Below are positions 54,892 to 64,000 of a stretch of DNA of 64,000 nucleotides, in pieces. Made by a program: the position numbers and the translations under genes. A model generated the notes under the pieces. The model did no database searches and was not told the DNA's origin. It saw nothing but the letters and a program-made list of their open reading frames with translations. The stretch covers positions 323,053 to 387,052 of the forward strand of contig VSDK01022082.1 of assembly GCA_009767595.1 (NCBI GenBank), given 5' to 3'. How positions within the stretch are numbered: the first letter of the stretch is position 1; each line of letters begins with the position of its first letter. Source of the DNA: Symbiodinium kawagutii (Eukaryota > Sar > Dinophyceae > Suessiales > Symbiodiniaceae).

Positions 54892-55070
54892 CTAACCATT
54901 ACTTGACTGTGACTTGATCCTCACAAAACCATGATCATAACCATGGTTGATGTTGTTGCATGATTGCTTTATCAGTATTAGCAAGTTACTTAATTATGAC
55001 TTAACTTTGACTCGGATTGTTGGTTCTAACACCATCATAACACCGTCAATTAATTGATTATTAACTAATG

Positions 55071-55172
55071 TGTGGTTTCTCAAAATAGGGGTACCCCCAA
55101 ATCAACCTCCATATGTCCATTTGAAGTAATATGTCAACCAATTTTTGGGCTCCCTGTTTTGAGAAACCACCA
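55071..55172. mobile_element. Family I MITE-like element, copy 21
   Basis: TGTGGTTTCTCAAAATAGGGG and CCCTGTTTTGAGAAACCACC. Confidence 0.95.
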
Positions 55173-55374
55173 ATTATCTAACACTATCATTATAAGCATG
55201 GCTAATGTTCTGACATGATTACTTCTCACTACTAGTAAATTGCTTAATCAATTATGACTCAATCATGCCTTGTTGACTGTAGCTATCTATAACTATCACC
55301 ATTAGTTAACCATCATCACTATTGGTTACTTAACTGAACTACCACTATCAATTAGTTAATTACTTAACAACACC

Positions 55375-55510
55375 GTCATCATGCCTCTGAGACCCTCGGT
55401 TTTTTGGTTCTTCCTGGTTGCTGCCACCCCAGCTGACCCTACCACCATCTGGGAATCCAGCAGCAACCTTGGAAGCGGAGTGTCAGGGCAGGTGGGTCAT
55501 GGGTCACGTA
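55375..55510. other. GC-rich skew-switch island V (possible exon, plus preferred)
   Basis: Plus: acceptor GGTTGCTGCCACCCCAG, exon 55433-55491 (59 nt), donor GGGCAG|GTGGGT, an excellent pair; frame DPTTIWESSSNLGSGVSGQ or LTLPPSGNPAATLEAECQG. Minus: acceptor CCGCTTCCAAG, donor AGATG|GTGGTA, frame VAAGFPD. Arms AACC-type left, GTTGAT-type right. Confidence 0.5.
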
Positions 55511-55884
55511 TCTCTAGCCGCTACGAGGTTTCCCAGTCACCAACTACACAAACCATAGTTACTTTAATCGGTTCATGTTGATATGTTGATTATAAGTTGG
55601 CAATGCAGTTGTAACCAAGGTACTGTTACTTGAAGGTTTTGTACTAACCATCGTTACTATAGTTGGCTCATGTTGAATTGTAAGCTGGCAATGGTAGTGC
55701 CAAGTTTCCTGGTACTGTTGGAGGCTTGCATCCCCAGCGGTTACATTCACCATGTGCCAGGGAACTAGGCCTAGCCACACATCCAAGTGGCTACATACAT
55801 GGTTGTCACACCAAACGATCGAATTCAAGCCGCCACCTGTAATTAGAAAGGGTGGTCACGGTCAACCAATGCTCTTCAAGGGAA

Positions 55885-56035
55885 ATCCTTCCACGGCCCC
55901 GGGTTGAACCCAAGTTGATTCGTCGCTGGCGCCGCAAGCCAACGCCATGGAGCTCGCCGCAAAGGCTGCTAAGCTGGTCATGGCTCCCATCAAATCTTCC
56001 ATGCTAGTCGCGAGTTTTACTGGCTAAACTTACGA
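55885..56035. other. GC-rich island W (possible exon)
   Basis: Plus after CCCAAG: DSSLAPQANAMELAAKAAKL then VMAPIKSSMLVASFTG and TAA. Minus after GCGACTAG: MEDLMGAMTSLAAFAASSMA then LACGASDESTW, donor TGG|GTTCAA. Both are alanine-rich and plausible. Arms weak. Confidence 0.45.
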
Positions 56036-56039
56036 GTTT

Positions 56040-57285
56040 TACTGCTCAGTTGTACTGGCACTTACTGCTAGCTGCTAGTTTTCCAAGCTTACTACTGAGA
56101 TGTTCTTTGACTGAATGTCAATTGTCCATTCTCATTTGTAAGTTGTGATCGTTGCCTATGGATGCCCATCATTCTACTCCATGAACCTCCCCATGACCCC
56201 TGCCGTGGTTCAGGAACCTACACATGATGAAGCTGGTGTTAGGATTACATGCTTCAATTCGATTGCACAGTGCCACAACCATCATCAAGCCACCAAAAGT
56301 GAAATCTCAACCAAATCTGATACCCCTCCACTGTAATTCAAAGCAGTATACGTACGCTGATCATTCACTGATTCACAACAACAAATAATTCTTGAGCTTA
56401 GCTGCAAAAGTACATCATGCGTATTTGTGTATGCATCATCATGCATCCGGCAAATAAATGTAAATACAAGGCTAATCTAATCTAATCTGATTTCATTTCT
56501 CAGGCATCCATCTTTGCATCTGCTTGCCTTCACTACATGCCTATCACCACCACCTCTACGCATCATCACGACGTCGCTCCCACCGAGAAACGAATCACGA
56601 ACAGCGGCCAACTGCTGCTGTTGGCTGCTCAGCTGCCGAATCAAATGCCTTGCCAATGGTCACAACCAGGGGATTGACCTAGCTATGAGGCATTAACCAG
56701 GGGATCAAGAAGGTATACAAGGTATCCCGGGGATAAATGGCAAATAACCAGGAGATTATCCACGGGATTGACCTAGCTATGAGGCATTGACAAGGGGATT
56801 ACTGTAACGAGGCGCACAACAAGTAAAAACCCACAAAAATGCCTGGTTGACGGCTAGTAACGGGCCAATGGTGTGGGATGTGGTGAGTGCTAGCATGGTT
56901 GGCCTAGTATGGTTAGTACTAGGGCATCAATTCGCCTGCTGTACTGTTAATGGCTGATGATGAGCAAATGGCAGGGGATAACGGAGAAAAACAGCAAATA
57001 TGCGTAGTACATCTTAGTACCAGGGCATGGACACATCAGTTGTATCATGTTGTATCCCTGAATAAGCGCTATGACAACAGTGATACAACCAGCAAAGGTC
57101 CATGATTTCACTTCGCTGCAGGTCCTTAGCGGTTATCAACAACTAGCTGAGTTAGCAAACATTCAAGAAACATATGGTAGTTGGCGATACACAGGTTATA
57201 GGGCTTAGAGGGGTTATAAACACTACTAATTAATGCCTAACAATGCGGGATATTCACGAACAATAATGGTTAAACAACTATTATT
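56040..57285. other. No confident gene
   Basis: Mixed DNA. 56145-56700 has two short plus frames (MIVAYGCPSFYSMNLPMTPA, LPPRNESRTAANCCCWLLSC) of doubtful value. 56680-56830 has repeated 'accaggggatcaagaagg' and 'ggggattgacctagctatga' segments. Confidence 0.4.
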
Positions 57286-57286
57286 T

Positions 57287-57392
57287 GGTGGTTTCTCAAA
57301 GTAGAAATCCCAAATGTTGGACTATCATTATAGATGGTTTTATCAACTGGCATCAACTGGATGATTTGGAGACCCCTATTTTGAGAAACCAC
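57287..57392. mobile_element. Family I MITE-like element, copy 22
   Basis: GGTGGTTTCTCAAAGTAGAAA and CCCCTATTTTGAGAAACCAC. Confidence 0.92.
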
Positions 57393-57396
57393 AATT

Positions 57397-57597
57397 TTAC
57401 ATACTTGACAGTGTTGTCCCAGTACCTGCTGTCAATTGCCATAACAGTTTATTCAACCGGATGACCTGCAAGAAGTATCCTGCCACCACCGAATCATCTG
57501 CTGGGATGAGCAGAAAATTCCGGGTTACCCAGCGAGCGCAGCTCGCTGGGACTACTGTATCTTTGGTGAGGTGAACGGTACAGAATTCCATCATCAA
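57397..57597 (-). CDS. Coding-like minus exon, unknown
   Basis: Minus frame of 66 codons: PASCARWVTRNFLLIPADDS, VVAGYFLQVIRLNKLLWQLT, AGTGTTLSSM. Repeat-free, ends at the border of a family I copy. An inverted repeat (CAGCGAGC/GCTCGCTG) lies near 57530-57552. Confidence 0.35.
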   Translation of the reverse strand: MMMEFCTVHLTKDTVVPASCARWVTRNFLLIPADDSVVAGYFLQVIRLNKLLWQLTAGTGTTLSSM

Positions 57598-57654
57598 CTT
57601 ACAAGCTTAGACATGTACAGCTCATACATGGCTATGGGTCAATTCAAGTATGAC

Positions 57655-57735
57655 CTAGCGTTGGCACTTTTGTCATGAACCTGCTTCGGTTACACCTTCG
57701 GGTCGGGCCGGAGCCGCAGAGGACGTTGCCGGCTA
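57655..57735. other. GC-rich island X between two family II ends (possible exon)
   Basis: Left: solo family II end (CATGGCTATGGGTCAATT, 57628-57645). Right: full family II copy. Plus frames: VGTFVMNLLRLHLRVGPEPQ or SVTPSGRAGAAEDVAG. Splicing from TGG|GTCAAT to ATCCACAG| across the family II copy would join the frame ending GCCGGCTATGG-side codons to the plus frame at 57847. Confidence 0.4.
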
Positions 57736-57846
57736 TGGGTCAATATTAACCGACCAATAATGGGGGATAATAACCAACAATAACAATGGGAAAACAACGG
57801 ATTATGATGGGGAACCAGGGGAACTAAGGGTTTTGATCCACAGCCA
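57731..57846. mobile_element. Family II element, copy 13
   Basis: GGCTATGGGTCAATATTAAC at the left, GTTTTGATCCACAGCCAC at the right. Sits exactly between island X and a coding-like plus frame. Confidence 0.93.
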
Positions 57847-57861
57847 CATGGATGTGCAGCT

Positions 57862-58146
57862 GTGCTGATGAAGGAATGTTTTCACGACCACCATTTTGGA
57901 CCAGCAACTTATGAAAGATTTCCAACCATCAAAGAGACGCTCCCCGAGCTGATGATTCGCCAGGGATGGGTTTCTGGGTGCTTGGTGAGGTACACTTTTC
58001 ACGGAGAACCCAATCTACTTGGAGCTCCCCTGCAGCCCGGAACTGCTTACACCAACAGGCCGGGGGTCACTGAGCATGAGGAAATCACCATGACCATGAG
58101 CACTGAGCACCAAGACTCGCTGGGGGTTGAGACCAACATGATATGA
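57862..58146 (+). CDS. Unknown protein exon, about 94 codons
   Basis: Plus frame, also open upstream to the family II border: FHDHHFGPATYERFPTIKET, LPELMIRQGWVSGCLVRYTF, HGEPNLLGAPLQPGTAYTNR, EHEEITMTMSTEHQDSLGVE, ending NMI and TGA. First ATG at 57868. Globular, repeat-free, high coding quality; no domain recognised. The acceptor could be the CCACAG inside the end of the family II element. Confidence 0.55.
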   Translation: MLMKECFHDHHFGPATYERFPTIKETLPELMIRQGWVSGCLVRYTFHGEPNLLGAPLQPGTAYTNRPGVTEHEEITMTMSTEHQDSLGVETNMI

Positions 58147-58394
58147 TGCTGGTTGAAACTCATGGTAATGAAGCAGTAATGGTGGTCAAACATGGTCAAG
58201 CCAACATTCACCAGCTGGTGATTGCATTGACTAGCACTGCTACCACATTAGAACATTTGCAACCAGATTTGATGATAGTGATTTACGGTTCACCAGTTTT
58301 GATGTCGGTCATGGTCGACCACAATGCCAATCATCGCAAATCAATGTTCCAATCATAAGTAGTGAATGGTTGTCCGTCCCTATTCTATCCACTG

Positions 58395-58607
58395 TCAACT
58401 GTCAACCAGTATGATTAACGCTGAAAGGTTTCCCCAGCGATTCAAACCAATCTTCCAAGGGATCCCGTACCACACGGTAGCCATTGCCATAGAACTATGG
58501 ATATGACCGACTCTTGCACTCAACATTTTCAACGAGTTTCCAAGTGCGATTCGGTGGCGAATTCTCTCGGGATCGCCTGGCCAAGTTGGTAATACAAGGT
58601 AACTCGA
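58395..58607 (-). CDS. Coding-like minus exon, unknown
   Basis: Minus frame: LPTWPGDPERIRHRIALGNS, LKMLSARVGHIHSSMAMATV, WYGIPWKIGLNRWGNLSALI, ending with TGA at 58395. The frame is open further upstream through repeats (to 58757), which is probably not coding. AACTTGGCCAG before GCGATCCC may be the acceptor. Confidence 0.4.
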   Translation of the reverse strand, partial: SSYLVLPTWPGDPERIRHRIALGNSLKMLSARVGHIHSSMAMATVWYGIPWKIGLNRWGNLSALIILVDS

Positions 58608-58788
58608 TAAGTAACGACAGGTTAGTGATAGTGATGGCTGTTGATGGTTGATGCCTATGGTTGAGTAGTGGTAAATTGATGATTGATGCTGGTCAATTGT
58701 TTGGTAATTCAGGATCGACGATGGTTCATGATGGTCAATGATAGTTAGTGATAGCAAAAGATATGATTAAAAACAACTGCGATCGATT

Positions 58789-58983
58789 ATGCCATCAAAA
58801 AGCGATAACAGAAATGGCAATGAGAAGATGCGATTAAACACAAGTGCAATCGATTTGCAATCAATCAGGGAAAATAGAAATGACAATGATGGGGTCGAAT
58901 CACCAACAATTGCAGTAATGGTATTGAGAAACACATTCGAAACGGATGAATGCATTCGATCGTTCAGTAAACTTAGCAATTAA
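58789..58983 (+). CDS. Short AT-rich plus frame, doubtful
   Basis: 64 codons (MPSKSDNRNGNEKMRLNTSA, IRENRNDNDGVESPTIAVMV). Internal repetition of 'aatagaaatgacaatgatgg' and 'aacagaaatggcaatgagaa' suggests partly repeat origin. Confidence 0.2.
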   Translation: MPSKSDNRNGNEKMRLNTSAIDLQSIRENRNDNDGVESPTIAVMVLRNTFETDECIRSFSKLSN

Positions 58984-59187
58984 GTAGGCCACCAAGCCGG
59001 TTTCCGCTATTCAACGGTATCATTCATGCGCAATAATCTGACTTGGACGCGTTTGGGTTTGCTTGCGGGCGACGTAGTTCATGAGTCATTCCATCCTCTT
59101 TGCTAACCGCTCAGCCACCTGGGAATTACCCACTTGGTTGGTAGAGGGCTTCACTCATTGGGAAAAAAACATCAACCATCATCAATT

Positions 59188-59294
59188 GGCGGTTTCTCAA
59201 GTCATAGGGGTCCCCTAAATCATCCTGTATACTAGTCATTTACATTACTAAACCAACCATAACTGGGGGCGTCCTATGGTCTGAGAAACCAACC
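59188..59294. mobile_element. Family I MITE-like element, copy 23
   Basis: GGCGGTTTCTCAAGTCATAGG at the left, TCCTATGGTCTGAGAAACC at the right. Confidence 0.88.
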
Positions 59295-59862
59295 CAACTA
59301 ACTATCCAACTAGGTTGGTAGATCCCCTACAATGTTTGGTTATTCTCCCGTACAAACCACTATAATCCCCTATAACAACCATCATTAACCACTGACCAAC
59401 TAACCTGATCAACTGCCTAGCCTGTAACACGTCACCGGGTTTCTGAAAGGGCGGTTAGTATAGATAATTGTGGGGTATGAAGGGTGGCTAATATGGGTGT
59501 ATATGAAAGGGTGGTTAATATGGTTGTTTCACAACTTTAACAAGGGTGATGATTGACAAGGGGTGTTGATGAACACCTATTCTTAAGCACTGTTGTCAAA
59601 AGCAATTGTGAAACAATATCTACCATCTTGACTTGCCATTCAAAACCAACATTCGCTAAAGCCCCTAGATCCTTCATGGCAGTTAACCTTCATCACTAAC
59701 ATAGCCACAGCTAGCAGATTGTTTTGTTGACAACCATTCAGCCTTATCAACCGCCAGCAACGGCAGCCCGCTATTATCAAGAACGGCTATTGACTAATAC
59801 CCCATAGCCGCAGGGCTAGTCGTGGTCATTCGACAACCATGAATCTCATCCCCGGTGGAGAT

Positions 59863-59978
59863 GCGCGTCAACACTCTGTACCCCCAGCTGTTCACATCCC
59901 CACAAATGATACCATCAGTCTTTGTTGGGATGTTCATCTACGATCTCTCTTGGATGATAAAAGTTGACCCACAACCGT
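59863..59978. mobile_element. Family II element, copy 14 (diverged)
   Basis: 'gcgcgtcaacactctgtacc', 'cccagctgttcacatcccca', right end AAAGTTGACCCACAACCGTA. Subfamily shared with 52993-53058. Confidence 0.65.
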
Positions 59979-59999
59979 ATCACAACGGCCGTTTACCAC

Positions 60000-60400
60000 A
60001 GAAATGTTCAGTGCTTTAGCATGCTGTTGATCCACTGTGATTAACCATGAGCACTAGTTGTAACCCATATAAAAGCAATCCCTATTCACGAATGGTGATT
60101 GTTCCCTTATCACTGTTAGTAACCCCCTTATCATCACTAATCCCTCATATTGTCAACATTCATCAACCATGATATATGGTAACCACTATTGACCATGGCT
60201 GCAAGCATTCCAAACCAAAACAAATCACGATTATTAACCATAGTTCAGTACAGAGAATCGCAGGGTTATCACCAGCCATAACCCACATAATATACCAGCT
60301 ATAACCATGGTTCTAACCAGCTATGACCCCTATCATAATCAGCTATAACCAGCTATAACCAGCTATAACCACTGCAACCACCATGAACCCCCCTGTGTGG
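60000..60400. repeat. Left (AACC-type) arm of island Y with a 10-bp array
   Basis: C- and A-rich repeats ending in about three copies of ATAACCAGCT (60330-60370). Confidence 0.75.
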
Positions 60401-60505
60401 TTACCTACCACTCCTCTTCGCACAAGAAGCGCCTCCTTTGACTCGGTGGTGTTCCCTGAAAAATGGCAGAGCGCGGAATGATGCAGCGGGGGCAGTGGTG
60501 AACCA
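60400..60505. other. GC-rich skew-switch island Y (possible exon)
   Basis: Minus: acceptor CTCTGCCATTTTTCAG, exon 60455 to 60409 (47 nt), donor GAGTG|GTAGGT, frame NTTESKEALLVRRGV; a near-ideal splice pair. Plus: TPLRTRSASFDSVVFPEKWQ then SAE and TGA. Minus preferred. Confidence 0.5.
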
Positions 60506-60509
60506 TGGT

Positions 60510-61440
60510 GCTTAAGAATGGTGAAGAAATTTCATCTCCAGTCATACTTCATGTTCATTATGAATTGAAATAACCATGATTAAGTCATACAATATAATGG
60601 TTATCTAATTAACATCTCGTCATGTTTAAACGTGATAAATTTTAGTTCTGAAGCGATTAATCAGTCCGAATGTTCATTTGAAGATCTTCATGGTGTGTAA
60701 CTCTAAGAGGGGATAAGAAGGAATCATCAACTTCTGCTAGAGAAGTTGGTGAAGATAGATGGGATTGGGATAAGTACCGGTTTAGATACAACGATCGCTT
60801 GTCGGAGTCGGCGACTCCGGTTTATACCCTGTGAGGGCGTTATTTTGTGGGTGATGATTGGTCAAATCAAATGGATGGCAATGACTAAGAATGGCTGACA
60901 ACGGTCAATACGCACGTAGACTTGGTTGGCAATGGCTGTTTTCAGCCACCACAATGGCTACTAATGATTTGTAATAGTTTTAGTTCATGACAGTTACGAT
61001 AGTTGCGAGTGACAAGGGTTCACTGTGGGCTCAATAGCACCCCTGTGTCTTCAACCCTTGTTGACAACTATCTACCACTGTTGAGGATTATTGTCCCTCC
61101 GAGAAACCATGTTTGACATGGTTGGCCATGAATAAACCACTAAAGACCAGTGAGATGTAGCCATTATGGTCCACCAAGGCTTGATTAATCAACCATGAAT
61201 GTTGGTTGCGTATCTCTATCATGTAGCATTACCCGCCATGATTATTCGATTGTTAACCAACTGGTGCATAACCATCCTTCACCTTATTCCAGCACGAATC
61301 AAGGGTTGATCAGTAGTTTCCCAGATTCCAAAATCCACAACCATGACCAAGTCACTATAAACCCTGATCGAAGCGCAAAATTATTAAGCTGCTTAATTAT
61401 CAGTAACCACTGTGATGTAACAGCTTTCAACAATTAATAG
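60510..61440. other. No confident gene
   Basis: GGTG-type then mixed DNA. A plus frame at 61195-61437 (MNVGCVSLSCSITRHDYSIV) runs into repeat sequence. Confidence 0.4.
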
Positions 61441-61443
61441 ACA

Positions 61444-61668
61444 TCACTTCTGCTTAACCGTCCGTAACAAAATCATTAGCACCCTCCCTGGAAACAGCGC
61501 CAGCCAGAGCGCAAGGTGCAGGTATCCCAAGTTTGTGCCGAAACTGATTTTCCAAGCCTCATCCGGAAGGTAAGATTGCTTATTGTTAGGCACTACAGGA
61601 GTGTAACTATCCTCATTGCACCACCGAAAAACATCACCCCCAATGGCCCACAAAAAGCGACAGGGCAA
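61444..61668 (-). CDS. Coding-like minus frame, possible membrane segment
   Basis: 74 codons: CRFLWAIGGDVFRWCNEDSY, TPVVPNNKQSYLPDEAWKIS, then a hydrophobic run (LGYLHLALWLALFPGRVLMI) and a basic end (TVKQK, stop). The opposite frame (61516-61701, MQVSQVCAETDFPSLIRKVR) is also plausible. Repeat-free. Confidence 0.38.
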   Translation of the reverse strand: MPCRFLWAIGGDVFRWCNEDSYTPVVPNNKQSYLPDEAWKISFGTNLGYLHLALWLALFPGRVLMILLRTVKQK

Positions 61669-61699
61669 CTAACGCCGCGGATCATAAACAAAAACCCAT

Positions 61700-62830
61700 G
61701 AATGATCCATCTTACCATCACTCAAGAACCACTCCACCAGCTCATCCATCATTATAGATATTTAATCAGTATTCATCCATCTCATTCAACCAGTATTCAG
61801 CCACATGTTCCATCAAGAACTACTCAACCAGCTCATCCATCGGTTTAGAAACCATCAACTAAGCATCAGTCAACCATGAATTAACCAGCTTATCAGCCCG
61901 CTTATCCGTTATTGCTCAACCATCATCAACCATCATGATTAGTCATTGACCATTATTTCACCATCAACCACTATCATTCACCACCTGGTAGATGAATCAT
62001 CAGTTCACCGGCTCATCAATCAGCTTATCAACCTTACTTGCTGGCCATCAACCACAATTAACGACTATTCAGAAGACCGTTAGTCATGCTAATGAATCAT
62101 CAATCAGTGGTTGTTAGCCAAGGGTTGATCAACCATCAATTAGTTGCTTGTCGATCAAGGCTATCAACCACGCATCTATCAACCATAAAGCAGCCATCTA
62201 TTAACCATGATTGACCACTATTGGCCATTCTTAGTTATTATCTAGCCAACAGTTGGTTATACTAACCATTAATCACTGTCAACCGACCATTAGCCAACCA
62301 TCAACCGCTATGAGCTACCATTTTTAAACGTCATAAACTACTATCAATAGCAAGTATTAATCATGAGCTAAAAATGAAAACAGCAAAAGCTATATCAAAA
62401 TTATTCAAAATTAATCTACCTTTCATCAACCATTCCCCAATCATTAACCAACCAATTAATCAACCATCTATGAGGCATCACTAACCACTACAAAGCATTC
62501 GTAACCATCTATGAGCAATCTTTTGATATCGTAGTACTACAACTACTGCGACCCAACCATTATACTGTAAAGCAACAATTCAATTATAGACCGTTACTGA
62601 TCACTATTAATCATCAACCACCAATTGATGCACCAACTAACGTGATGCAGCAATTCATCAACCTGCTCGTAACCGATCTCAACCAATACTAAGCATTCTC
62701 GCATATTATACCTCAATAGTTGGTTATAAAATGCTATAACCACCCCAATTACTCACTAGAAACCAACCAGTTACCAACGATTCAGCACCATGGAATTAAT
62801 GTGATTATTCATCACCAGAAAATTTCACTA
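61700..62830. repeat. Left (AACC-type) arm of island Z
   Basis: More than 1 kb of degenerate 'accatcaaccatcat' and 'aaccagcttatcagcc' repeats, strongly C/A biased on plus. No gene is seen. Confidence 0.8.
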
Positions 62831-62850
62831 TAACCAATATTCACCAACAG

Positions 62851-62972
62851 TTGGCAGTGGGTCAAAACCCTGTACCCTTGGTTCCCCATCATTAACCAGG
62901 CTGTTTTCCCTATAAAATGGTTGGTTGTTCTCCCTAGAAAACAGGTTGGTTAACTGTTTGACCCATAGCCGT
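62851..62972. mobile_element. Family II element, copy 15
   Basis: TTGGCAGTGGGTCAAAACCC at the left, GTTTGACCCATAGCCGTAT at the right. Diverged family II-like pieces follow at 63020-63190. Confidence 0.9.
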
Positions 62973-63354
62973 ATAGTTGGTACATATCCCCTACAATCGT
63001 TTATTATCATTCCCCACTATTAACCATTCACCAGCTACTATTGGCCATCGGTTGGTTGGTTTGTGTATATTGCCCAGAGCCATGTATAGCTGGTATATCC
63101 CCTATAGTTGCTAGTTGTTCTCCCCTATTAATTATTAACCAGCTAAACCAGCTATTATAATCATGGGTAAACCATAGCCAGTTGGTTATAACCAATGTCA
63201 TAGTGAATTTTATGGTGATGAATTCACCAACAGTTTGTTATCACCACTATTACTATGACCACCAAGGGTTATAACCAACCACCACTGAACCCCCACAATT
63301 CCTAATTATCATCCCCTATTATTAACCATTAACCAGCCATTAGTTGCTTGCTTA

Positions 63355-63575
63355 ACTGCTTGACCCAGCTCGCCAGTTGGTTCCAACCACCACCGCACCA
63401 CCGTGGCTCAACCCTTCACCGACTGTTCACCGGTCGCTGTCCAAAGCGCCTCACGCGGCGTCGAAGGTGCCTCGCGCGCGCGGCGGCTCTGCAGCAGACG
63501 CCGGAGCCACCTTCGGGGCCATGCCAAGTGGTGCGGAAGCAGTGCGCCAAGTGGTCCAAGTTAGGGGAGAAATGA
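63355..63575. other. GC-rich skew-switch island Z (possible exon)
   Basis: Largest island. Plus frames: SKAPHAASKVPRARGGSAAD then AGATFGAMPSGAEAVRQVVQ, or QTPEPPSGPCQVVRKQCAKW. Minus after GGCCCCGAAG: VAPASAAEPPRARGTFDAA to TGA. Plus is longer and GC-rich at third positions. Confidence 0.5.
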
Positions 63576-63579
63576 GGGA

Positions 63580-63710
63580 TTTATGGTGGTCAAGTGGTGG
63601 TTAAGTGGTTGTGAAGTGGTGGTTAAGTGGTGGTGAAGTGGTGGTCACGTGGTGGTTAAGTGGTGGTTAAGTGGTGGTTAAGTGGTGGTTAAGTGGTGGT
63701 TAAAGTGCCA
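63580..63710. repeat. 11-bp array (GTGGTGGTTAA), right arm of island Z
   Basis: About ten copies of TGGTGGTTAAG or TGGTGGTGAAG, continuing into degenerate GGTT-type DNA to about 63960. Confidence 0.93.
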
Positions 63711-64000
63711 GTTGAAGTGGCGCTGAATGGTTAGATGGTGGTGAAGAGAGGGTAGTGATTAATTAAGTCATGGGTAGATGACGGTGAAAGTCGGTTAATT
63801 GCTGGTTCATACTTGGATGAGAATAGTAAGTGGTTCGTTATCGCTAGTTGGTTGATGACCGTGGTTGGTGAAATGGTTGTAAACCTTGCTCAACAATCGG
63901 TTATAGTTGGTTCAAAGTCGCTGGCTAATGGTGATATTCATGCTGGTTGGTTCATCCTTGAGGAAACCCAGCCGCCTCAATCGATTGGCGGGGACCCATG

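Noticed and set aside
1..64000. CRISPR arrays, bacterial operons, ribosome binding sites, rRNA genes
   Set aside because: Repeats are degenerate and without regular spacers; no prokaryotic gene organisation and no rRNA motifs were seen.

Overview
The window looks like nuclear DNA of a protist or alga: no bacterial gene density, no operons, no recognisable rRNA or tRNA, many short AT-rich repeats, GT-AG splice signals, and a 24-base N gap at 7528-7551 from scaffolding. Small GC-rich exon-like islands in a sea of simple repeats and short TIR elements would suit a dinoflagellate or another marine alga, but no taxon-specific sequence proves this. I recognise no conserved protein domain, so no gene symbol is given and every product call is 'unknown protein'.

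Three layers can be seen. (1) About two dozen GC-rich islands of roughly 60-200 bp. Most sit at a point where the strand composition flips: AACC/ACCATT-rich DNA on the left, GGTT/AATGGTT-rich DNA on the right, so the two arms are roughly reverse complements around a GC-rich core. Many islands have an open frame between good splice-like sites, often on both strands, so their coding strand is unresolved. (2) At least five families of short inverted-repeat elements (called I to V here). Family I alone has about 25 copies or fragments. The termini of families II, III and V contain a GT donor and an AG acceptor readable on either strand, as expected of introner-like elements. (3) Scattered gene-like stretches of more ordinary base composition, mostly on the minus strand. 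The best is a four-exon, phase-consistent model at 21773-22666 (245 residues, unknown family, introns of 46, 86 and 24 nt). Others are at 830-1504, 7205-7670, 18941-19216, 26357-26522, 38141-38530, 42552-42944 and 50564-51200 (minus) and 15958-16251, 44243-44536 and 57862-58146 (plus).

Layout: 0-1.7 kb minus-strand coding-like region; 2.8-10.5 kb arms and islands A-D with family I copies; 10.5-16.7 kb family II copies, island E and mixed-composition open frames; 17-24 kb islands F-H and the four-exon gene; 24-28 kb GGTT-rich DNA, a small minus gene and island I; 28.1-30.0 kb a duplicated GC-rich block and a 14-bp satellite; 31.4-33.3 kb island K and a long 11-bp satellite; 34-47 kb the densest element cluster, including nested insertions; 47-64 kb further islands (R to Z), a G-run repeat, and coding-like stretches near 50.6-51.2 and 57.9-58.6 kb.

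The islands may be short exons of one or more genes with very large introns, or non-coding skew switches such as origins or divergent promoters. Sequence alone does not decide between them.
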